Assembly: GCA_027080605.1 (NCBI GenBank)
Contig: JALWRO010000137.1
Location: 1-6,078 of the forward strand
DNA: 6,078 nt
Reading direction: 5' to 3'
Source: Campylobacterales bacterium
GTDB taxonomy: Bacteria > Campylobacterota > Campylobacteria > Campylobacterales > QNZT01
In this document: positions 1 through 4,330 of the stretch, piece by piece
Layout: the number at the start of each line of letters is the position of its first letter
Numbering within the stretch: the stretch's first letter is position 1
Program-made: the position numbers and the translations under genes
Notes under the pieces: model-generated
Told to the model about the DNA's origin: nothing
Databases searched by the model: none
What the model saw: the letters and a program-made list of their open reading frames with translations, nothing else

Positions 1-116
1 AGATTCTGAACTTTCTTTTCGTCGATATCGACGCAGATGACGTTGTTACCCATCTCGGCAAAACATGTCCCTGTCACAAGTCCTACATAGCCTGTGCCTA
101 TTACCGATATGTTCAT
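1..116 (-). CDS. ugd: UDP-glucose 6-dehydrogenase family protein, N-terminal fragment (runs off left edge)
   Basis: Only the first 38 codons are inside the window. The protein starts MNISVIGTGYVGLVTG: a short beta strand followed by the GxGYVG loop (residues 7-12) of an NAD-binding Rossmann fold. A second strand, VICVDID, follows at about 31-37 and ends in acidic residues suited to the NAD ribose. This pattern with YVGL is typical of UDP-glucose/GDP-mannose dehydrogenases, which oxidise a nucleotide sugar to the uronic acid for capsule, LPS or exopolysaccharide. The ATG is supported by an AAGGAA ribosome binding site 5 bases upstream. The gene lies 82 bases after pyrE in the same direction. 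A weak TATGAT (162-167) could be its own -10 box. The exact substrate (UDP-glucose, UDP-ManNAc or GDP-mannose) cannot be told from 38 residues, so the gene symbol is tentative. Confidence 0.8.
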   Translation of the reverse strand, partial: MNISVIGTGYVGLVTGTCFAEMGNNVICVDIDEKKVQN

Positions 117-185
117 GATGTTCCTTTTTTGTTATGGAATTATTTCAACAAATATCGGCAAATCATATAAAATAATTAAGGAGAA

Positions 186-216
186 GGAAGAGAGAAATTT
201 AATTTCCTCTGCTTCC
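186..216 (-). terminator. Possible terminator hairpin spanning the pyrE stop codon
   Basis: Read on the minus strand, the last pyrE codons and the bases after the stop form an interrupted hairpin. GGAAG pairs with CTTCC, AGA with TCT and GAAAT with ATTTC, giving 13 pairs with two single-base bulges and the loop TAA, which is the stop codon itself. The following strand is T-rich (TTCTCCTTAATTATTTTAT) but has no pure T run. It would end the secG-frr-pyrE transcript. The bulges and broken T tract make it a weak call. Confidence 0.35.
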
Positions 217-813
217 CGGTTTATAGGCAGTAGTACCATCTTTACACATCGGACAATTTTCCGGTTCATAAATTTCAAAATCAAAATCCTCAAGTGCAAA
301 AAAAGGCATATCATGAGGTAGTTTGCATTCAGGCTTTGCAGCTTTGTCACTTCCTGTTCTTTTACAAAAACCACGATTCGCCAGTGCGGCAAACGCCACA
401 ACATTTGCACCCTGCTCTTCAACAACTTCTGCCGCTTCAAGTGCAGACCCCGCAGTTGTGATGATATCTTCACAAATAAGAGTTTTTTCACCCTTCTTCA
501 CGTCAAAACCACGTCTTAGTGTCATTACCTTATCTACTCTTTCCGTGAAAATAAATCTTGCATCAAGTGCACGGGCGAGTTCATAACCGGCAAGGATACC
601 TCCAAGAGCAGGAGAACAGACCGTATCTACTTCGATACCGGCGTCTCTTATTTGCTGTGCAAGTTCCTTTGCCAGTATCTCCGCTACTTTAGGATCTTCG
701 AGCACTTTTGCACTTTGAAGATAGAACTGTGAATGGTTGCCGCTGCTTAAAAGGAAGTGCCCTTCAAGCAAAGCACCTGCATCTTTGTAAACTTTTTCTA
801 AATCGATCGCCAT
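199..813 (-). CDS. pyrE: Orotate phosphoribosyltransferase (PyrE)
   Basis: This 204-residue enzyme joins orotate to PRPP to make orotidine 5'-phosphate, the fifth step of de novo UMP synthesis, in the cytoplasm. The PRPP-binding loop is clear at about residues 112-124 (LICEDIITTAGSA). The catalytic-loop region is at 92-103 (RVDKVMTLRRGF), and the N-terminal part has the expected FLLSSGNHSQFYLQ segment (20-33). A C-terminal CPMC pair (C187, C190) followed by KDG is typical of the branch of the family found in thermophiles and Campylobacterota, not of the E. coli type. The gene is last in a secG-frr-pyrE operon and starts 4 bases after the frr stop. No good Shine-Dalgarno sequence stands before its ATG, so its translation probably depends on ribosomes finishing frr. 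Length and motifs look complete. Confidence 0.95.
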   Translation of the reverse strand: MAIDLEKVYKDAGALLEGHFLLSSGNHSQFYLQSAKVLEDPKVAEILAKELAQQIRDAGIEVDTVCSPALGGILAGYELARALDARFIFTERVDKVMTLRRGFDVKKGEKTLICEDIITTAGSALEAAEVVEEQGANVVAFAALANRGFCKRTGSDKAAKPECKLPHDMPFFALEDFDFEIYEPENCPMCKDGTTAYKPGSRGN

Positions 814-817
814 AGTT

Positions 818-1378
818 TTATACTTTGAGAAGCTCTGCTTCTTTCTCTTTCACCGTCTGATCTACTTTGGCAATCGCTTCATCCGTGTTTTTCTGCACTT
901 GATCATGTGCACGTTTACTTTCATCTTCGGTGATCTCTTTCTCTTTTTCAAGATGCTTAATTTTATTGTTCGCATCTTTACGAATATTTCTGATCGCTAC
1001 TTTGGCTTTTTCACCCATCGCTTTCGCTTTTTTTGCACTCTCCTGACGCTGCTCTACCGTCATAGGCGGGAAAAAGAGCTTGATTACTTCACCGTCATTA
1101 TTAGGATTTACACCAATATTGGCACTTTGTATCGCTTTTTCAATCTCAGGCAAAAGATTTTTTTCCCACGGTGCAATTGTAATGGTCGTCGCATCCGTTA
1201 CAAGAACTGATCCAACCTGATTCAAAGGCGTAGGATTACCATAATAATCTACTTTAATGTTATCCACAATGGTTGTCGAAACTTTACCGCTTCGCAATGT
1301 TGTAAAATCTCTTTTTAAAACCGCCAGAGCTTTTTCGTTAGACTCTTTTTGATGTGAATAGATCTCGTCCAGTGTCAT
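818..1378 (-). CDS. frr: Ribosome recycling factor (Frr/RRF)
   Basis: At 186 residues this has the usual family length. RRF acts with EF-G to split the post-termination ribosome and free mRNA and tRNA. Recognisable family segments are the DYYGNPTPLNQ stretch (44-54) in the beta-rich second domain, PPMTVEQRQE (104-113), and KVAIRNIRKDAN (126-137). The last carries the conserved arginines R130 and R133, which match the functionally important arginines R129 and R132 of the E. coli protein. The C-terminal half is a long charged helix, as expected for the three-helix bundle. The N-terminal motif reads LRSGKVS where many homologues have LRTGRA, an ordinary variation. A strong GGGGA ribosome binding site fills the 9-base gap after secG, 5 bases before the ATG. 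The gene is the middle one of the secG-frr-pyrE operon. Confidence 0.97.
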   Translation of the reverse strand: MTLDEIYSHQKESNEKALAVLKRDFTTLRSGKVSTTIVDNIKVDYYGNPTPLNQVGSVLVTDATTITIAPWEKNLLPEIEKAIQSANIGVNPNNDGEVIKLFFPPMTVEQRQESAKKAKAMGEKAKVAIRNIRKDANNKIKHLEKEKEITEDESKRAHDQVQKNTDEAIAKVDQTVKEKEAELLKV

Positions 1379-1387
1379 TTTTTCCCC

Positions 1388-1732
1388 TTATTTTTTTGCA
1401 GGTGCTGCCGGTGCACTTGGCGCTGCAGACGTATTTGCAGGTGTCGCAGGAAAAGCCGGTGCAGGAATGTTTGTTGTTTCCATAGTATCTACAATAGATG
1501 ATTTATGTTCATGATTGTAAATATACCCCAGTACCAGTGTATTTAGGATAAAAGCAAGACCGAGACCAAAGGTCAGTTTCGTCAAAAATCCTGCAGGTCC
1601 TTTTGCACCAAACAGGGACTCATTACTTCCACTGTAAGCACCTAACCCGATAGAGGAACTTTTTTGCAGTAAAATCGTAATAGTCAACACGACTGCAAGC
1701 GCAAATTGTATGATCAAAAGGATTGAACTCAT
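1388..1732 (-). CDS. secG: Preprotein translocase subunit SecG
   Basis: This 114-residue inner-membrane protein is the small SecG subunit of the SecYEG export channel. It has two hydrophobic helices, at about residues 3-22 and 53-71. Between them is the family signature LLQKSSSIGLGAYSG...LFGAKGPAGFLTKLT (21-54). The tail (about 88-114) is low-complexity and rich in alanine and proline (PAPAFPATPANTSAAPSAP), ending in AKK. Such tails vary widely in SecG and may be dispensable. The gene is first in the operon with frr and pyrE. Its promoter is probably the TATAAT box at 1770-1765, giving a leader of about 26 bases with AAAAAAGG as a distant ribosome binding site. SecG beside frr and pyrE is also the order I recall in Campylobacter jejuni. 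Confidence 0.95.
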   Translation of the reverse strand: MSSILLIIQFALAVVLTITILLQKSSSIGLGAYSGSNESLFGAKGPAGFLTKLTFGLGLAFILNTLVLGYIYNHEHKSSIVDTMETTNIPAPAFPATPANTSAAPSAPAAPAKK

Positions 1733-1752
1733 ATTTTAAAACCTTTTTTAGA

Positions 1753-1758
1753 TATAAT
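1753..1758 (+). promoter_or_regulatory. -10 box of the bioC-like gene
   Basis: The plus strand reads AGATATAATTG, with a perfect TATAAT 38 bases before the bioC ATG. The predicted transcription start is near 1765, giving a leader of about 32 bases. It faces the secG -10 box across a 6-base spacer (TGTGCG), so the two boxes form an inverted repeat and the two RNA starts would overlap. Confidence 0.55.
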
Positions 1759-1764
1759 TGTGCG

Positions 1765-1770
1765 ATTATA
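1765..1770 (-). promoter_or_regulatory. -10 box of the secG-frr-pyrE operon
   Basis: The minus strand reads GGGTATAAT, a perfect -10 hexamer with a G-rich extension. It lies 32 bases upstream of the secG ATG and predicts a start of transcription near 1758. No -35 hexamer is evident, which is normal for Campylobacterota promoters. The predicted start falls inside the -10 box of the opposing bioC promoter. Confidence 0.65.
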
Positions 1771-1796
1771 CCCAGAATATTTAAAAGTACTATTAA

Positions 1797-2522
1797 ATGA
1801 CGAAAAAAACGGGCTTCCATAAAGAAACCCTTCCCCATACCTCAGAATTTTCAAGACGAGCGAAAAGCTACAGTGAATATAACATTGTCCAAAGGAAAGT
1901 AGTTCAAAAACTTATCTCCGGTATCGAATCAAAACCCCAAAAAATTCTTGATCTCGGCTGCGGTTCAGGTGCAGTTTATCATCTGATTGACTGGGAAATA
2001 GAACATTTCACAGGTATAGACAAAGCGGATCAAATGTGTGCGTTGCATCCTAAAAAAAGCCATATTACGCTGCTTCATGAAGATTTTGAGAACGAAGCAT
2101 TACTGAAACAACTGGGTAGTTTTGATATGGTAATTTCCTCCTCCGCCCTTCAATGGGCTTCCAATCTGGACAAACTGTTTGCAAATATTGCATCTATGAC
2201 AGATGAAATTGCTTTTGCTATTTTCTGTAACGGTACATTTCAAACCATCTATGAAATCACTGAAATGGAAAGTTTTTTACCTTCTCATGAAATCTTGACC
2301 CAAAACCTCCAAAAATATTTCACTTTTCATTCTGAATTGGCACAATATCGGTTAGAGTTTCCGGATAATCTTTCCAAATTTCGCTACATCAAAAAAAGCG
2401 GTGTCAGCGGAGGGAAAAGGAAGTTGAATATTCAGCAGACAAAGAAGCTGATACAAACGTACCCACTTAACTATCTGGAATTTGAAGTGATGTTTTGCTG
2501 GGGAAAAAGCAAACTTACTTAG
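1797..2522 (+). CDS. bioC: BioC-like malonyl-ACP O-methyltransferase
   Basis: This 241-residue class I SAM-dependent methyltransferase has motif I at 51-58 (LDLGCGSG) and the acidic residue D75 after the second strand (TGID) to hold the SAM ribose. Several parts match BioC specifically: an N-terminal EFSRRAKSYSEYNIVQ (17-32); ALQWASNLDKLF (117-128), where BioC has a QW-N-L motif; NGTFQTIYEI followed by SFLPSHEI (145-166); LSKFRYIKKSGV (192-203); and a C-terminal YPLNYLEF (222-229), like YPLTY in E. coli BioC. BioC methylates the free carboxyl of malonyl-ACP so that fatty acid synthesis can build the pimeloyl precursor of biotin. No other biotin gene is in the window. The ribosome binding site is weak. 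The gene ends by overlapping thiD2 tail-to-tail by 8 bases. A different small-acid methyltransferase role is possible. Confidence 0.75.
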   Translation: MTKKTGFHKETLPHTSEFSRRAKSYSEYNIVQRKVVQKLISGIESKPQKILDLGCGSGAVYHLIDWEIEHFTGIDKADQMCALHPKKSHITLLHEDFENEALLKQLGSFDMVISSSALQWASNLDKLFANIASMTDEIAFAIFCNGTFQTIYEITEMESFLPSHEILTQNLQKYFTFHSELAQYRLEFPDNLSKFRYIKKSGVSGGKRKLNIQQTKKLIQTYPLNYLEFEVMFCWGKSKLT

Positions 2523-2535
2523 AGAGTTCTTTTTC
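2503..2535. terminator. Possible bidirectional hairpin at the bioC/thiD2 convergence
   Basis: GAAAAAG (2503-2509) pairs with CTTTTTC (2529-2535), and AACT (2512-2515) with AGTT (2525-2528). This gives 11 pairs with a two-base bulge and a 9-base loop. The A tract before the loop and T tract after it are what a two-way terminator between convergent genes would show. The stem is AT-rich and short, so it may terminate only weakly. It covers both stop codons. Confidence 0.35.
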
Positions 2536-2928
2536 TATATTATAAAGTGCGTAACGTATCTGTTTAAACTGTTCTGCTTCCTCAGTATCTATGAGCTTGA
2601 AACTCTCTTCGAGCACTCTGGCACTCTCCTGTGCACGTTTCATGTTGGAAAGTTGCAGTGCCTGGAGATTTTCCCGTTGTGATTCTGAAGCCGTTGTCTC
2701 TTTTAAAACGTCGCCGATAATATCACGTTCATGAAGATACTGTTCATACGCGTTAATTCTGCATCGGTGTCTGAGAGATTTAAGTTTTTGGGAAAGTTGT
2801 TTGTTGTCATAAATAAAACGTTCGATATCTTCGAGTACGCGGATGCCCTCACGAAGACGATTGAGATTGGCGTCGATGAGTCGATAAAGTCCGGAGAGGG
2901 GAAAATCCCTCTCGGTGTCAGTCTTCAT
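2515..2928 (-). CDS. thiD2: Stand-alone ThiD2-type hydroxymethylpyrimidine phosphate kinase
   Basis: This 137-residue helical protein matches the ThiD2 family, which occurs alone or fused in front of ThiE. Key segments are LYRLIDANLNRLREGIRVLEDIERF (14-38), LKSLRHR (49-55), ERDIIGDV (67-74), NMKRAQESARVLEE (95-108) and FKQIRYALYNIEK (121-133). Family members phosphorylate HMP-phosphate to HMP-diphosphate for thiamine synthesis, without the broader kinase activity of classical ThiD. Because many family members are fused to ThiE, such genes are often labelled thiamine-phosphate pyrophosphorylase. This one has no room for a ThiE barrel. Its ATG lies inside the end of the upstream BI-1 gene (11-base overlap), with GGAG touching the start codon and no well-placed ribosome binding site, so translational coupling is likely. 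The function is taken from the family and not proven here. Confidence 0.75.
   Translation of the reverse strand: MKTDTERDFPLSGLYRLIDANLNRLREGIRVLEDIERFIYDNKQLSQKLKSLRHRCRINAYEQYLHERDIIGDVLKETTASESQRENLQALQLSNMKRAQESARVLEESFKLIDTEEAEQFKQIRYALYNIEKELSK
2894..2913 (-). other. GC-rich hairpin in the first codons of thiD2
   Basis: On the minus strand GAGAGGG and CCCTCTC form a perfect 7-base stem with a 6-base loop, covering about codons 6-12 of thiD2, just after the overlap with the BI-1 stop. No T run follows, so it is not an intrinsic terminator. In mRNA it could slow ribosomes or expression at the gene junction. It may also be chance. Confidence 0.4.
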
Positions 2929-3640
2929 CTCCGAAGATACCTAAAATCTGAAGCAACGATGTAAAAAGGTTGATAAAATCAAGATAGAGTGCCAGTGCAC
3001 CATCTACCGGATGACCGTAATTCCCCTGTATAATGTTTTGTGTATCATACAAAATAAATGCAGAAAACAAAATCGCACTAATAGATGCGATTCCTACCTG
3101 CATCCATGGGCTGTGCAGCCAAAATGCATTTAACAGTCCCGCCACGATAATCACAATCAACGTAATGAAGAGCATCTTGCCCATCATCGTAAAATCACGC
3201 TCTGTATTCATCGCAAACATGGAAAGCCCGCCAAATGCTACGGTCGTCAGTATCAGCGCATTGGCAACGATGCCTCCTGCTCCGGCGTTGATAAAGTGCC
3301 CGACAAGTACAGACATAGTCAAACCGGAAACCAGCGCAAATGCGAAAAGCATGATCAGATTCAGTCCCGGTTTAGCCCGTGCAAATCCGATACCGAAAAT
3401 CAGGGCAAATTCCAAAATAACAAATCCCCAGTAATATTCACGTATTGCAGGGATTCCCATTCCTACATACGCACCTGCTGCTCCTACGAGCAAACTTCCT
3501 GCAAAAAGCTGATATGTCTGTTTTATAAATGTCGCCAGATCACCACTGTATGCACCCTCCTCGGATGCTTCTGCAAACGGTCTTTCATTTGCAGGTGTAC
3601 CGGCTCTGTTTTTGACATAATCTCTGTCATATAATGCCAT
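2918..3640 (-). CDS. Bax inhibitor-1/YccA family membrane protein
   Basis: This 240-residue protein has about seven hydrophobic helices (roughly 42-62, 72-88, 95-115, 124-144, 153-173, 183-199 and 215-234) after a polar N-terminus of some 38 residues. The family signature is clear near the end: ILYDTQNIIQGNY (196-208) and ALYLDFINLFTSLLQILG (217-234). The aspartates in these two segments, D199 and D221, correspond to the pair proposed as a pH-sensitive calcium-leak gate in the Bacillus homologue YetJ. In bacteria the family is linked to membrane-protein quality control (E. coli YccA with FtsH) and to ion leak. The role here is not known. A strong AGGAG lies 7 bases before the ATG. A TATACT box at 3689-3684 probably drives it and the overlapping thiD2. 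I recall a homologue next to secG in Campylobacter jejuni, so the neighbourhood is conserved with bioC and thiD2 between them here. Confidence 0.92.
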   Translation of the reverse strand: MALYDRDYVKNRAGTPANERPFAEASEEGAYSGDLATFIKQTYQLFAGSLLVGAAGAYVGMGIPAIREYYWGFVILEFALIFGIGFARAKPGLNLIMLFAFALVSGLTMSVLVGHFINAGAGGIVANALILTTVAFGGLSMFAMNTERDFTMMGKMLFITLIVIIVAGLLNAFWLHSPWMQVGIASISAILFSAFILYDTQNIIQGNYGHPVDGALALYLDFINLFTSLLQILGIFGDED

Positions 3641-3645
3641 TATTA

Positions 3646-3658
3646 TTCTCCTGAATTA
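3646..3658 (-). repeat. BI-1 gene ribosome binding site, one arm of a 13-base inverted repeat
   Basis: The minus strand reads TAATTCAGGAGAA and contains the AGGAG (3652-3648) of the BI-1 gene. It is an exact reverse complement of the bases at 3735-3747 on the same mRNA strand, which are the 3' arm of the upstream gene's terminator. Read-through RNA could therefore pair the terminator arm with this ribosome binding site. Confidence 0.6.
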
Positions 3659-3683
3659 TATTTTTTTATATTTGTTGTGCCGT

Positions 3684-3689
3684 AGTATA
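3684..3689 (-). promoter_or_regulatory. -10 box of the BI-1/thiD2 unit
   Basis: The minus strand reads CGATATACT, five of six bases of the -10 consensus, with a predicted start near 3677 and a leader of about 37 bases that includes the whole ribosome binding site. It lies downstream of the yidB-like terminator, so BI-1 and thiD2 look independently transcribed. No -35 box is evident. Confidence 0.5.
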
Positions 3690-3729
3690 TCGTAAAAAGT
3701 AGAAAAATTATTAATAAAAGATTAATGAG

Positions 3730-3764
3730 AAAAGTAATTCAGGAGAAAAAATCTCCTAAATTAC
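3730..3764 (-). terminator. Intrinsic terminator of the yidB-like gene
   Basis: Starting 12 bases after the stop codon, the minus strand forms a 12-pair stem. GTAATTTAGGAG (3764-3753) pairs with CTCCTGAATTAC (3745-3734), with one U-G wobble and a T-rich 7-base loop, followed by TTTT and a T-rich stretch. This is the clearest terminator in the window. Its 3' arm is also complementary to the ribosome binding site of the next gene. Confidence 0.75.
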
Positions 3765-3776
3765 CGGATAATACTG

Positions 3777-4217
3777 TTATTTACTGCCAAAAAAGTTTTT
3801 TGCCATATCCATCAAACCGTCCACACCACCCAGTGAATCGAGAATATCCGATCCGTCACCGGTCGCTTTATCTACCATATTCGGTACGACATCAGACAAA
3901 CTCTCTGCCGCAGTCTCGGTGTCGAGTCCCAGTTTTTCAGCAAATTCAGAAATTTTTTCACTGCCCAGAATCGATGCAAGCGTTCCTCCGTCAACACTCT
4001 CATTTTCTCCGCTGCCAACCCAGGAAGAGATAATACTTCCTATATTACCGTCACCGAGAGAAGAGAGGATATTGCTTAGATCAAGTCCACCCTCTTCGTT
4101 TGAAAGCAAGCCGCTGAGCGCATCCATCACAGAGCTGTCATCAAGGTTTTCTGCCTGGTCGCCCAGTTTCTCTTTAAAAAGCTGTGTACCCATTTGCACA
4201 AGATCAGTTAATTCCAT
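3777..4217 (-). CDS. YidB-like (DUF937 family) acidic protein
   Basis: This 146-residue protein has no signal peptide or membrane helix. It belongs to the YidB/DUF937 group. The central region, SWVGSGENESVDGGTLASILG (65-85), is followed by ISEFAEKLGLDTETAAESLSDVVPNMVDKATGDG (88-121), the W-GxGxN, LG and LP-VD-TP/G pattern of the family. It is strongly acidic, with about 28 Asp/Glu against about 7 Lys, no Arg, Cys or His, and many Gly and Ser. The sequence ends in a short GGVDGLMDMAKNFFG helix. The family has no established function, and I make no functional claim. AGGAG lies 8 bases before the ATG. An extended -10 box (TGCTATAAT, 4258-4250) and a strong terminator (3764-3730) suggest a single-gene transcript. 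Confidence 0.82.
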   Translation of the reverse strand: MELTDLVQMGTQLFKEKLGDQAENLDDSSVMDALSGLLSNEEGGLDLSNILSSLGDGNIGSIISSWVGSGENESVDGGTLASILGSEKISEFAEKLGLDTETAAESLSDVVPNMVDKATGDGSDILDSLGGVDGLMDMAKNFFGSK

Positions 4218-4232
4218 ATTTTATTCTCCTTT

Positions 4233-4260
4233 AAAAAATAAGTGCATCTATTATAGCACT
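4233..4260 (-). terminator. Terminator-like hairpin after typA, enclosing a promoter
   Basis: On the minus strand AGTGC (4260-4256) and GCACT (4245-4241) make a 5-pair stem with a 10-base loop, followed directly by TATTTTTT (4240-4233). This resembles a weak intrinsic terminator for typA. The stem is short, so efficiency is doubtful. The loop holds the -10 box of the next gene. Confidence 0.35.
4250..4255 (-). promoter_or_regulatory. Extended -10 box of the yidB-like gene
   Basis: The minus strand reads TGCTATAAT, a perfect hexamer with the TGn extension, and predicts a start near 4243 with a leader of about 26 bases. It lies in the 10-base loop between AGTGC (4260-4256) and GCACT (4245-4241). 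Confidence 0.7.
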
Positions 4261-4330
4261 ACTTCTTAAATTTTCGGAGAATCATCAAAACAACAGGCAA
4301 ATACTTCATGAGCAGCATAAGCTTTTTCAC
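4259..4330 (-). CDS. Possible 23-residue membrane peptide, start overlapping typA stop
   Basis: A GTG shares bases with the typA stop codon (GTGA overlap) and opens a 23-codon frame ending in TAG. The peptide begins MKKLMLLMKY, continues LPVVLMIL and ends RKFKK: a hydrophobic core (4-18) flanked by lysines, with net charge near +7 and no acidic residue. That pattern fits a single-pass small membrane protein. Alternative ATG starts are at codons 5 and 8. No strong ribosome binding site is seen, so coupling to typA would be needed. I do not recognise a family. The frame could be chance in an otherwise empty 109-base gap. Confidence 0.3.
   Translation of the reverse strand: MKKLMLLMKYLPVVLMILRKFKK

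Noticed and set aside
132..491. 119-codon minus-strand frame across the pyrE 3' end
   Set aside because: It is an alternative frame of pyrE continuing into the gap. It has no domain, and pyrE itself is complete.
899..1210. 103-codon plus-strand frame inside frr
   Set aside because: It is antisense to frr, with Phe/Arg-rich shadow composition and no start signals.
1797..2522. UbiE/COQ5-type quinone methyltransferase as the identity of this gene
   Set aside because: The SAM motif alone would allow it, but the N-terminal FSRRA-SY segment, the ALQW-NL motif and the YPLNY C-terminus match BioC.
2515..2928. Thiamine-phosphate synthase (ThiE) as the identity of this gene
   Set aside because: The protein has only 137 helical residues and none of the TIM-barrel phosphate-binding motifs of ThiE. 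It matches only the ThiD2 domain that is sometimes fused to ThiE.
3655..3660. TATAAT on the minus strand directly upstream of the BI-1 gene
   Set aside because: A start from this box would fall at about 3648, inside the ribosome binding site, leaving almost no leader. The TATACT box at 3689-3684 fits better.
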